Positions 56,354 through 64,000 of a stretch of 64,000 nucleotides of DNA are shown one piece after another. The DNA lies in NCBI GenBank assembly GCA_028825445.1, contig JAPKAD010000009.1, forward strand, positions 1-64,000, given 5' to 3'. Source of the stretch: Octadecabacter sp. (GTDB lineage: Bacteria > Pseudomonadota > Alphaproteobacteria > Rhodobacterales > Rhodobacteraceae). The notes beneath the pieces were generated by a model that searched no databases, was not told where the DNA came from, and saw only the letters and a list, made by a program, of their open reading frames with translations. The translations under genes were made by a program, and so were the position numbers. Numbering within the stretch: position 1 is the stretch's first letter; every line of letters begins with the position of its first letter.

Positions 56354-57319
56354 ATGGACCTTGCTATGACTGTTAAAAAATCACTTAAAGTTGCGTTTCA
56401 GATGGACCCTATTAGTGCAATTGACATCAATGGCGACAGCTCGTTTCGCTTAGCCGAAGAAGCACAGGCACGCGGTCACAAGCTATTTTATTACACCCCG
56501 GACCAGCTGAGCTACCAAGAAGGTCGTGTGATAGCGCGCGGTCAGGATTTGGTAGTGCGTCGCGAAGTGAACAACCATTTTAGCGTTGGCGAAATGCGTG
56601 AACAAAACTTGGCAGAGATTAATGTGATCTGGCTGCGCCAGGATCCACCGTTCGATATGGGATACATCACAACAACACACATTTTAGACCGAATTCACCC
56701 TAATACCTTAGTGGTGAACGACCCGTTTTGGGTGCGCAATTATCCTGAAAAATTGCTGGTTCTTGATTTTCCCGACCTCACGCCACCAACCGCAGTCGCG
56801 CGTGATCTTGAAACGCTCAAAGCGTTCCGCGCGCGTCACGGCGATGTTATTCTCAAACCGCTTTATGGCAACGGTGGCGCAGGTGTTTTCAAACTCTCCC
56901 GCACCGACAGCAATCTTGCTTCCCTCCATGAGATGTTCATGGGGATCAACCGTGAGCCTTTAATTATACAAAAATTTCTGCCGGATGTCAGTGTGGGCGA
57001 CAAACGCATTATTATAGTGAATGGTAATCCTGTCGGTGCCATCAACCGCGTCCCCGCCAAAGGTGAAACGCGGTCAAACATGCACGTTGGTGGGCGGCCT
57101 GAACCCATCGGCCTTACGGAACGTGATCGTGAGATCTGCGCGCGAATTGGCCCACTCCTGCGAGAAAAAGGGCAGATTTTTGTTGGTATTGATGTGATCG
57201 GTGAATACCTGACTGAAATTAATGTGACATCTCCCACAGGTATCCTAGAACTTGAACGGTTCGACAACGTCAACATTGCTGCGAAAATCTGGGAAGCTAT
57301 AGAAGCCAAACGCCCATGA
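56354..57319 (+). CDS. gshB: Glutathione synthetase
   Basis: Joins gamma-glutamylcysteine and glycine with ATP. 321 residues: an N-terminal domain ([40 protein letters not shown]) and an ATP-grasp domain ([57 protein letters not shown]). Start choice is open. ATG 56354 is 13 nt after AAGGA, and ATG 56366 (MTVKKSLKV) fits the family better. A 6-codon frame (MEWTLL, ATG 56349) is at ideal spacing from that AAGGA and its TGA overlaps ATG 56366, which would make it a coupled leader. Confidence 0.95.
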   Translation: MDLAMTVKKSLKVAFQMDPISAIDINGDSSFRLAEEAQARGHKLFYYTPDQLSYQEGRVIARGQDLVVRREVNNHFSVGEMREQNLAEINVIWLRQDPPFDMGYITTTHILDRIHPNTLVVNDPFWVRNYPEKLLVLDFPDLTPPTAVARDLETLKAFRARHGDVILKPLYGNGGAGVFKLSRTDSNLASLHEMFMGINREPLIIQKFLPDVSVGDKRIIIVNGNPVGAINRVPAKGETRSNMHVGGRPEPIGLTERDREICARIGPLLREKGQIFVGIDVIGEYLTEINVTSPTGILELERFDNVNIAAKIWEAIEAKRP

Positions 57320-57767
57320 CACCGTCTTGTCATCTTTAAGTGGTAACATTTAGAATGAGCGGGTTGTTAAATCAAAGCTAAGTCGCAGTTAAACGCCTTA
57401 AACAGAAAATCAACTATTTGCGTGTGCCGTACCATTTTTGTTTAGCTCGTCTATAGGATTACTTTCCTAATAAGATGGCAACTTTAGTCATATTAAGGTT
57501 GGAACACCAATTTTCGATTGTGACGTTTTATACGTGCATGGCAGCGTGTTCATTATTGGACTGCAACGCAATTAAAGCAGAGTTTACGAATGTTTTGTAA
57601 AATTCACAAAAAGTTCAAAGCAGACCGTTGCGGTAATTTCAAACAAGGTCGGCTAAGCCGACTTTGCTGTCCTTCGATTCAGTGTTCCTAAAGTCTAATT
57701 TTATGTGGGTGAGACTGAAGGATGTGCAGGTAATCAAGTACTTTCATCGAAGCTTGCACCAATGCAT
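57320..57767. other. Intergenic region between convergent gshB and the sugar operon, with a hairpin
   Basis: 448 bp, no gene recognised. CAAGGTCGG (57644-57652) and CCGACTTTG (57658-57666) pair around CTAAG, one G-T pair; on the minus strand TTTGAAATT follows, so it may terminate the sugar operon 100 nt after its last gene. Confidence 0.45.
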
Positions 57768-58082
57768 TTAGTCCATGTGAAATTGAAGTGGCAGTAGAAA
57801 GGGAAATGAGGTGTTGGGATCTATGTCAATATTCATAATCGGTCCCATCATTTCACCCCATCTGGCATTGATTGGGCAATTCTTGAGGTGTGCAATTGCA
57901 GATTCCAACTCTTCAGTTTCAAAATACCCAAATAGCGTCAGACCGTGACGGAAAATATTGTAGTTGCGAATTCCTGCAGTGCGCAGCGTTCCCAGCATCT
58001 CTGGCCAAATCTCCTCGTGGCGTTTCTTATATTCATCTTCATATCCGGGACGCACGCCCAGAACCCATGCATAATTTGTCAT
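57768..58082 (-). CDS. L-rhamnose mutarotase-family protein (RhaM/RhaU-like)
   Basis: 104 residues of the ferredoxin-like mutarotase family: WVLGVRPGYEDEYKKRHEEIWPEML, IRNYNIFRHGLTLFGYFE and INARWGEMMGPIMNID are the conserved blocks, including the H/Y residues that catalyse alpha-beta conversion of a deoxysugar. The start at 58082 overlaps the isomerase stop as ATGA. Last gene of the sugar operon. The family also contains fucose-type mutarotases, so the sugar is only probably a 6-deoxyhexose. Confidence 0.88.
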   Translation of the reverse strand: MTNYAWVLGVRPGYEDEYKKRHEEIWPEMLGTLRTAGIRNYNIFRHGLTLFGYFETEELESAIAHLKNCPINARWGEMMGPIMNIDIDPNTSFPFLLPLQFHMD

Positions 58083-58897
58083 GACTGGGTACCCTTCCAA
58101 GTATAGTAGCAATCGCGCAGTGCGATGATTTCGGTCAGAACGTCTTCGAACAGTGTATTCATGTAGTCCTGATGTACTGGTTCAATAGAAAGTGCGCCAG
58201 TATAGGCGGCGTCGCGCAAGGTCGCGAACATGGCTGGAAAGTTCAGCGTGCCGTGAGCAAATTTGGATTGCAGTGCGCCCATCTTTGCCTGTCGCAGATG
58301 AACGTGGGCGGCTAGTGGTGCGAGAACATCAATCTCGTCCTGCCGATAACCGAGGCAGACAAAATGTGAGTAATCTAGCGCCAGCTTAATGCCAGTTGCG
58401 TCAACCAGATCGCCTGCGATTGCTGGACTTTCGGCAAAGGAATGAACATGTGGTTCAATACACAAAGTTACGTTGTATCCTGACGCAAGGTCGACCATGG
58501 CTTTTAGGCTTTCTTGCGACACCGCAAACGCCTCGGATCTAGACTGACCGGGATTGATTACGCCAGGAAGGATGAACACTGTTTTAATCTGCGCAGTATT
58601 GGTAAATGATAAAACTTGGCGCAAGTCTTTGAGGTTTTGATCTAAAGTTCCAGGCAGCGCGAGGTTTCGATCATCCATCCCCTCGCCAAAGAGGTGGTAA
58701 TAATTTGGAACATCCACGCCCAATCCAATGACCTGCGCAGCAGCGGCCTGTGGGTCTGATAGTATCAGAGGTTTAGCCAGTGCTGAACGGTAAAACAGCC
58801 CAACATCAAGTGCGTTGATCCCCAGCGCTTTGGAAATGTCAGCGGCTTCTTGTAGAGTGCAAGATGGCAGTGACCATGAGGTGAGGGAAAGGTTCAT
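58079..58897 (-). CDS. Sugar phosphate isomerase/epimerase-type TIM barrel (AP_endonuc_2 family)
   Basis: 272 residues. The xylose-isomerase-like fold is suggested by NLSLTSWSLPSCTLQEAADISKALG at the N-terminus, the metal-site strands TLCIEPHVHSFAESP and GIKLALDYSHFV, HVHLRQAK and the C-terminal ALSIEPVHQDY, each carrying a Glu, Asp or His typical of divalent-metal isomerases. Likely acts on the sugar imported by the neighbouring ABC system or on its keto intermediate. GGAGG precedes ATG 58897; ATGA overlap with the oxidoreductase gene. Confidence 0.85.
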   Translation of the reverse strand: MNLSLTSWSLPSCTLQEAADISKALGINALDVGLFYRSALAKPLILSDPQAAAAQVIGLGVDVPNYYHLFGEGMDDRNLALPGTLDQNLKDLRQVLSFTNTAQIKTVFILPGVINPGQSRSEAFAVSQESLKAMVDLASGYNVTLCIEPHVHSFAESPAIAGDLVDATGIKLALDYSHFVCLGYRQDEIDVLAPLAAHVHLRQAKMGALQSKFAHGTLNFPAMFATLRDAAYTGALSIEPVHQDYMNTLFEDVLTEIIALRDCYYTWKGTQS

Positions 58898-59931
58898 TCG
58901 ACGGCCTCCATTTTTTTGCTAGCTGCGGATTTGTAAAGAGCTGCTATGGTCGCCGTGACTTCGGCCCCGCAAGTAGCATTGGATGCATTAAACACGTCAT
59001 GTCCCGCACAAATTTTTGCAAACACCTGTACGGGAAGCGCGCCGTCGTATTCAGGTCGATCAAGGGTCAGGGCATCATCATCGGCGTCCAATCGCCAAAG
59101 TTCGACGCTGGCCTTTTGGTTGTTAAACAGGATCATCCCTTCGGTTCCATAAATACGCACGTCGGTATGCATGCCTTTGTGTTTGGGAACGGTTGAAGCG
59201 CCTGATAATGAAATCGTTGCTCCGTTGCTTGCTCGCGCCGTAGCAGCATTATAAAAATCCACCCCAGACGGCGACAGGCTAGATGCGCAATAGACTTCGG
59301 AAACTGTCAGCCCCGTGACGTGGATCATCCAAGCGAGTGAATGGCTCATTTGGCCCCACGCGTATCCACCAGCGTTATTCGGGTCTGCCCAAGTGCTCGC
59401 TGGGGGACGGAAAAGGTGATTGGCGGTTTCTAACATAGGTTCGCCAGCCATTAGATCATGGAGGGGTGAGCCCATCTGACAGACAATATGACTCACCTCG
59501 CCGATGCGACCGCTGATAACCCAATCTCGAGCCTTAGCAGTGTATTCTTCAAAATTTAATCCAGTTGGCACCAACACTTCGCGCCCCGCTGCTGTGGCAG
59601 CGGTGGCGATGGCGCGACCGTCTTTGGCACAGGTGGCCATCGGTTTTTCAACGAGAACGTGTGCTCCACCTTTTAGCGCTGCAATAGCGGGGTCTGTATG
59701 AAAAATATGTGGTGTAGAAATCATCACACCATCCAGATTTTCGGCGGCCATCATCTTGGCGATATCCGTATATCGAGACATAATTCCAAACGCATCGCCT
59801 GCCGTATCAAGGCGCGATTGATCCAGATCGCAGATTGCAACCACCTCAGCTTCTGAGCATTCGCTGATCGTGGGGATGTGATTGAATGTGGCCCACCACC
59901 CAATACCCACAACGCCGATACGTGCTGTCAC
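58894..59931 (-). CDS. Gfo/Idh/MocA-family sugar oxidoreductase
   Basis: 345 residues. VVGIGWW (7-13) is a slightly altered nucleotide loop of the Rossmann domain, DGVMISTPHIFH is the second strand region and HVLVEKPMATC is the diagnostic EKP catalytic motif. The C-terminal alpha/beta domain holds GGYAWGQMSHSLAW, with the histidine used for catalysis. The start is GTG 59931 with AAGGGGG upstream, overlapping the regulator stop as GTGA. It probably oxidises the sugar or lactone of this operon with NAD(P)+. Confidence 0.9.
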   Translation of the reverse strand: MTARIGVVGIGWWATFNHIPTISECSEAEVVAICDLDQSRLDTAGDAFGIMSRYTDIAKMMAAENLDGVMISTPHIFHTDPAIAALKGGAHVLVEKPMATCAKDGRAIATAATAAGREVLVPTGLNFEEYTAKARDWVISGRIGEVSHIVCQMGSPLHDLMAGEPMLETANHLFRPPASTWADPNNAGGYAWGQMSHSLAWMIHVTGLTVSEVYCASSLSPSGVDFYNAATARASNGATISLSGASTVPKHKGMHTDVRIYGTEGMILFNNQKASVELWRLDADDDALTLDRPEYDGALPVQVFAKICAGHDVFNASNATCGAEVTATIAALYKSAASKKMEAVE

Positions 59932-60662
59932 GGTGTACCCCCTTTGATCGGTTGGTTCATTGTTGAGCTGTAGACATTTTGCATATGTTTTTCGGCGGCA
60001 AGAGCAGCAGCCGCGGGATCACGCGCCTTAAGCGCATTAAAAAGAACCCGGTGATCGCGAAGGGACTGCGCAAGGACTTCCGGTTTTTCTGAAGCACGGC
60101 GACGGAATTCAAGCCCCAACGCATTGAGGCTTTCTCCAATCCTTTTGAGGAACGAATTTCCAGAACCAATCCAAATTGCTTCGTGGAATTTAAAGTCCGA
60201 CAGGCGGAATTCGCTAGCATCTTCAAGCGTCGCTTCTTGTTGGATTAAAATTTTTTCAAGTGTTGCTATCTGGATGTCATCCATGTTGATAGCTGCGCGC
60301 CGCGCCACATCGCCTTCAACCAGGGAGCGGGCATCATAAAGATCTGGAATATTCATGTTATCTAAAGACAGAAAGAAACGAATTGGACCAAGTAATGCAT
60401 CACCATCAAGTTTTGTAATATATGCACCGCCCCCTTGCCTCGACTGAACTACGCCAAGAATTGAGAGGCCGCGAATAGCCTCGCGGACAGACGGACGCGA
60501 AACGTTGAGTTGCTCTGCAAGTTCGCGTTCGGGGGGGAGTTGATCCCCAGGTTTGAGTGATTTGGATGTCACCATATCAAGGATGCGCCGTGCTACCATT
60601 TCGGCCACGGACTCACGTTTTATTGGAATATCAAAGTTGAGCTTCGTCATTTTAGTGGTCAT
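59928..60662 (-). CDS. GntR-family regulator, FadR/FCD subfamily, of the sugar operon
   Basis: 244 residues from ATG 60662, which overlaps the permease stop as ATGA. N-terminal winged helix: SVAEMVARRILDMV, LPPERELAEQLNVSRPSVREAI, VQSRQGGGAYI. C-terminal FCD domain: YDARSLVEGDVARRAA, RLSDFKFHEAI and SLRDHRVLFNAL with metal-binding histidines. It is embedded between transporter and enzyme genes and probably represses the operon until the sugar or a metabolite binds. Rhizobial rhamnose operons use a DeoR-type regulator instead. Confidence 0.92.
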   Translation of the reverse strand: MTTKMTKLNFDIPIKRESVAEMVARRILDMVTSKSLKPGDQLPPERELAEQLNVSRPSVREAIRGLSILGVVQSRQGGGAYITKLDGDALLGPIRFFLSLDNMNIPDLYDARSLVEGDVARRAAINMDDIQIATLEKILIQQEATLEDASEFRLSDFKFHEAIWIGSGNSFLKRIGESLNALGLEFRRRASEKPEVLAQSLRDHRVLFNALKARDPAAAALAAEKHMQNVYSSTMNQPIKGGTP

Positions 60663-61630
60663 GAGTTGTCTCCTGACGGGCGCCGCCAAAGCCGAGTGAG
60701 GTCAATGCGAGGTGCAATAACTGATCCAATGAGAAGCAGGCCGATCACGCCGGTTTGGATATGCCCCGTAATATTCACGAGCGCCATGCCGTTGCGTAAA
60801 TTCAGCACTATGAGGATTGCCAGCAGCGTCCCAACAAGTGTGCCGCTCCCGCCAAAGATGCTTACCCCACCAAGAAGGACAATTGTGATAATGTCGAGCT
60901 CAAAACCAAGGGCCACATCGCCCCGCACGGCCCCCACACGCGCTGCATAAAGCAGACCGGCAAAGGCAGAGACCAAACCTGAGGCGATGAAGATTATCAT
61001 CTTGTGGCGTCCAGTATTTATCCCTGCGAAGTCCGCCACATTGCGGTTGGTACCAATAACATAGGTTTTACGCCCAAAGCCCGAGCGCTGCAGAATGATG
61101 TAGAGCGCGACGAACAAGATGACGAAGGCGAACAATGCAAACGGGACAGATCCGATAAACCCCTGCTGGCCCAGTGCATCAAACCATTCGGGAAAATCAT
61201 TAATTCCACGGTCTTCGACCAGCACGCGTGCCAGCCCGCGAAAACCGATAAGCGTTGCTAAAGTTACGACAAGCGATGGCAAGCCAACTTTGGCAATGAA
61301 CCAGCCGTTCAAAGCCCCACCTGCAATGCCGATGCCTAGACAAATCACGATGACCAGACCGGCTGGCAGACCGCCCTGCACCATCCAACCAAATGCGCAG
61401 GCTGAAAGCCCCATCATCGAGCCAACCGACAAATCAATCTCTGCATTGATTATAACGAATGTCATAACAAGTGCCACGATCACCTTTTCGATCGACAGCT
61501 GGAAAAGATTGATCTGGTTTGAAAAGCTGAGAAACTGCGGAGAGAGATTGGCGTTCATAAAAATAATAAATATCAATGCGCACAGAAGAAAACCTTCCCA
61601 GCTTTGCAATCTGTTCAGGGCGGCCTTCAT
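60659..61630 (-). CDS. Sugar ABC transporter permease (CUT2, RbsC-like)
   Basis: 323 residues, eight to ten membrane helices. VIINAEIDLSVGSMMGLSACAFG is the conserved RbsC-type stretch near the N-terminus, AGINTGRHKMIIFIASGLVSAFAGLLYAARV is the coupling loop, and LLGGVSIFGGSGTLVGTLLAI the C-terminal signature. Starts with ATGA overlap on the other permease gene. Confidence 0.93.
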   Translation of the reverse strand: MKAALNRLQSWEGFLLCALIFIIFMNANLSPQFLSFSNQINLFQLSIEKVIVALVMTFVIINAEIDLSVGSMMGLSACAFGWMVQGGLPAGLVIVICLGIGIAGGALNGWFIAKVGLPSLVVTLATLIGFRGLARVLVEDRGINDFPEWFDALGQQGFIGSVPFALFAFVILFVALYIILQRSGFGRKTYVIGTNRNVADFAGINTGRHKMIIFIASGLVSAFAGLLYAARVGAVRGDVALGFELDIITIVLLGGVSIFGGSGTLVGTLLAILIVLNLRNGMALVNITGHIQTGVIGLLLIGSVIAPRIDLTRLWRRPSGDNS

Positions 61631-62652
61631 GATAAAACCTCACTTTTGGTGGTCTTTTTTTCACGGGAAACCCGTAATTTTATGAGACGGCGCATGAGGA
61701 TAGCGTCGGCGGCCACTGATAAAAGAATTAGCGTACCAAGAACAGCCTCACGCCAGAATTCACTAACCAATTGCCAGCGTACAAGCGACATGTCGATCAG
61801 ATCCACAAGGATCGCCCCAATGAGCGCACCAATAACTGTGCCTGAACCGCCAAAGATGTTTACCCCGCCAACGACAGCGGATGCCACAGACTTAAGTTCA
61901 AACCCAAGTCCAGCAACGACCGTAATGGTTCCAAAGCGGGCCAGGAACATGAACCCTGCTAGTCCTGCTAGAGCCCCAGCTAAGCAAAAGGCAAAAAAGA
62001 CAACAAGCTTAGTATTGATACCAGCCATTTCTGCCGCCTCTGGGTTAGACCCAACAGCGTAAAGTTTACGCGCGGGTCGCAGACGGGTCAGTGCGATATG
62101 CACTGCAATCACTACAAGTACCGCTACAACAAAAGCCGCACGAAATTGAAAAGTGCCAATGTTAAACAACTGGGTATTTGGAAATTCGACCAACCATGTC
62201 GGCAGATTGTTGGTCGTGATGGATTTGGCGTCAGAATATTCGACTAAGGCTGAACGAAATAGTGCCATTGTTCCCAAGGTTACGATGATCGATGGTATAC
62301 GGGCATATGCCACAAGCAAGCCGTTAATGACACCAAAACAGGCCCCTAGCAGAATAGAATAAGTCGCCAGAACCAAAGGCTGAATATCAGGATTGTTGGT
62401 AATTAAACTGCCCGTTGCAAAGGCTACAAAACCTACAATCGAACCAATCGAAAGGTCAATATTGCGCGTTATTATCACTAAGGTTTGTCCACAAGCGATT
62501 AGCGCCATAATTGCGACAGAGCTAGATATCCGGTTAAATAATCGCCCGTTTAAATAGTTTGGCACCTGTGTTGAGAAGAACAGTAAAACTGTGAACAAAA
62601 CCAGTAATAGTGCAAAGATACGTAGGGTTTGTGGCGGAATACGTGCCAGCAT
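61627..62652 (-). CDS. Sugar ABC transporter permease (CUT2, RbsC-like)
   Basis: 341 residues, eight to ten membrane helices. VIITRNIDLSIGSIVGFVAFATG, NGLLVAYARIPSIIVTLGTMALFR, AGINTKLVVFFAFCLAGALAGLAG and VGGVNIFGGSGTVIGALIGA are the family blocks. Its start overlaps the ATPase stop as TAATG. The two permeases probably form a heterodimer. Confidence 0.93.
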   Translation of the reverse strand: MLARIPPQTLRIFALLLVLFTVLLFFSTQVPNYLNGRLFNRISSSVAIMALIACGQTLVIITRNIDLSIGSIVGFVAFATGSLITNNPDIQPLVLATYSILLGACFGVINGLLVAYARIPSIIVTLGTMALFRSALVEYSDAKSITTNNLPTWLVEFPNTQLFNIGTFQFRAAFVVAVLVVIAVHIALTRLRPARKLYAVGSNPEAAEMAGINTKLVVFFAFCLAGALAGLAGFMFLARFGTITVVAGLGFELKSVASAVVGGVNIFGGSGTVIGALIGAILVDLIDMSLVRWQLVSEFWREAVLGTLILLSVAADAILMRRLIKLRVSREKKTTKSEVLS

Positions 62653-64000
62653 TAGACGGCTTCCTGCAGTTGGCCCGTGGCTAGTATCATAACTGTTTCT
62701 TGGGTTGCGTTAGCAGTATCAAGAATTCCCATTTGATGCCCTTCGCGCATCACAAAAATGCGGTCCCCCATCGCCAAAACTTCTGGAAGGTCGGACGAAA
62801 CAACAAGGGCCGCACCCCCATCTGCGACGAAGGTTCGGATCAGGTCATGAACTTCTGCCTTGGCACCGATATCGATGCCGCGGGTTGGTTCGTCAAAAAT
62901 TAAAAGTTCTGGGTTTAGATTGAGCCATTTGGCGAGCATCACCTTTTGCTGATTGCCCCCTGATAACATGCTGACAGGCGTGTCGACATCAGGGGCGCGA
63001 ATATTAAGACGGTCAGTAAAGTGGTGTGCAATTTTGTCTTCTCTTGCGTGCTTCAACAGTCCTAGTGGCGATAAAAAATCACTTAAAGTAGCTAGTGATA
63101 TGTTTGATTTAATCGCCATTGGCATCGCTAAACCAAATTTGCGCCGATCCTCAGAAACATAGGCAATGCCAGCTTCGATTGCCACTCGTGGGGTGGTGAA
63201 ATGTGTGGTTTCTCCTTTGTATTTGATCGTACCAGAGGTTGGCGGGGTGACCCCGAACAGGGCCAGCGCAAGGTCGGTGCGCCGTGCGCCCACGAGGCCC
63301 GCCATGCACAGTACTTCGCCCCTGTGTAGATCAAACGAAATATTCTCAAACACGCCATCTAGGGTCAGGTTGCGCACTTCGAGAATGATCTCATTAGTGG
63401 CGGTGCCTGCTGCCTTGGCAAAATAATTTCCAACCTCGCGCCCGACCATTTCAGTGATCATGCCGTCAGACGTGACGTCTTCAATGAGTTTGGTTGAGAT
63501 GTGGTTGCCGTCACGGATAACGGTTACGCGGTCTGAAATCTCAAATATCTCCTCTAACCGATGTGAAATATAGACGACTGCAACACCTTCGCCCGCAAGG
63601 GTTTTGGCAATTTTACGTAGTAAAGTAGCCTCATGCGCCGAAAGTGACGCGGTTGGTTCGTCCATGATCAAAACACGCACGTCCTGTGACAAAGCCCGAG
63701 CAATTTCGACAGTCTGTTGTTCGGCCAATGTCAGACCGCTCGCGATGCGGCTCGGGTCCAGCTTAATCCCTATTCGTTCGATCAAGGCGCGCGCACGATT
63801 ACGTAGCGCGGCAGGGCGCACCAAAAGGCCCGAAGAATTGTCACTAATAAAGATATTTTCGGCTACGTCCAAATCGGGAAAGACCATAGGTTCTTGGTAA
63901 ATTGCAGCGATTCCAGCATCTCGTGCAGCCTGTGGTCCTGATATTGAACGCGCCTTACCATCTACGTCAATGGTGCCGCTAGTTGGCTGATGGATCCCTG
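62652..64000 (-). CDS. Sugar ABC transporter ATPase (CUT2, RbsA-like), 5' end beyond the window
   Basis: The frame continues through the right edge: codons before 63887 read IHQPTSGTIDVDG and then AAIYQEPMVFPDLDV, the Q-loop of domain 1, so the first 40-60 residues with Walker A lie outside. Visible: domain 1 signature LTLAEQQTVEIARAL and Walker B VLIMDEPTASLSA; domain 2 with a degenerate Walker A (GLVGARRTDLAL), signature LSGGNQQK and LIFDEPTRGIDIGA. It energises uptake with the two permeases; the binding protein is probably encoded further right. Confidence 0.93.
   Translation of the reverse strand, partial: GIHQPTSGTIDVDGKARSISGPQAARDAGIAAIYQEPMVFPDLDVAENIFISDNSSGLLVRPAALRNRARALIERIGIKLDPSRIASGLTLAEQQTVEIARALSQDVRVLIMDEPTASLSAHEATLLRKIAKTLAGEGVAVVYISHRLEEIFEISDRVTVIRDGNHISTKLIEDVTSDGMITEMVGREVGNYFAKAAGTATNEIILEVRNLTLDGVFENISFDLHRGEVLCMAGLVGARRTDLALALFGVTPPTSGTIKYKGETTHFTTPRVAIEAGIAYVSEDRRKFGLAMPMAIKSNISLATLSDFLSPLGLLKHAREDKIAHHFTDRLNIRAPDVDTPVSMLSGGNQQKVMLAKWLNLNPELLIFDEPTRGIDIGAKAEVHDLIRTFVADGGAALVVSSDLPEVLAMGDRIFVMREGHQMGILDTANATQETVMILATGQLQEAV

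Overview
The window looks like chromosome of a marine alphaproteobacterium of the Rhodobacterales (Roseobacter group), with a lower G+C than most of that group. This rests on gene content and order: mdh-sucCD-sucAB-lpd on one strand, sdhCDA-(two small lipoproteins)-sdhB on the other, a complete set of ethylmalonyl-CoA (EMC) pathway marker genes, the glnD-murJ-trpS-rhomboid group, a FYDLN_acid protein and a TIGR02186/TSUP pair. I see no rRNA, phage, insertion sequence or CRISPR. One tRNA (Ala-GGC) lies near the left edge.

Layout. 0.2-2.2 kb: tRNA-Ala, FYDLN_acid protein, YgjP-like metallopeptidase, GntR/FCD regulator. 3-14.4 kb (minus strand): TCA-cycle block mdh, sucC, sucD, a decayed-looking sulfotransferase-like ORF, sucA, sucB (two lipoyl domains), a MAPEG membrane protein and lpd. 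14.6-18.4 kb (plus): TSUP transporter, malyl-CoA thioesterase (mcl2), NnrU-like membrane protein, DUF1737 protein, mesaconyl-CoA hydratase (mch). 19.3-23.3 kb: succinate dehydrogenase operon with two small lipoprotein genes, closed by a good terminator. 23.4-31.4 kb: DUF1989 protein, deoD, an H-NS/HvrA-type protein, ethylmalonyl-CoA mutase, an acyltransferase and crotonyl-CoA carboxylase/reductase. 32.8-34.3 kb: a RecD-like helicase. 34.8-42.4 kb (minus): TIGR02186 + TSUP pair, then a nucleoside uptake and salvage unit (BMP binding protein, ABC ATPase, two permeases, purine nucleoside phosphorylase). 42.6-44.9 kb: rimI, tsaB, Nfu-type protein, universal stress protein. 45.6-57.3 kb: trpS, rhomboid-like protein, murJ, glnD, penicillin-binding-protein activator, rsmI, gshB. 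57.8-64 kb (minus): a sugar uptake and catabolism operon (CUT2-type ABC transporter, FadR-type GntR regulator, oxidoreductase, isomerase, rhamnose-mutarotase family protein), cut by the right edge.

How the genes work together. The EMC pathway assimilates acetyl-CoA without isocitrate lyase. Ccr makes ethylmalonyl-CoA, Ecm makes methylsuccinyl-CoA, Mch hydrates mesaconyl-CoA and the thioesterase releases malate, which feeds Mdh and the adjacent TCA enzymes. The most interesting signals are regulatory. A CTGC-N3-GCAG motif, the form described for PhaR (the polyhydroxybutyrate-sensing repressor of Rhodobacter/Paracoccus), occurs upstream of ccr, ecm and mdh, and once imperfectly upstream of mcl2. 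Independently, a pair of TGTGATCACA palindromes with the same 21-bp centre-to-centre spacing lies upstream of both sucC and sdhC. Together they suggest two regulons, one tying storage-polymer state to acetyl-CoA assimilation and one coordinating sucCD with sdh.

Several long stretches (2.2-3.1, 31.4-32.8, 49.5-51.0 kb) are A+T-rich and hold no gene I can recognise.
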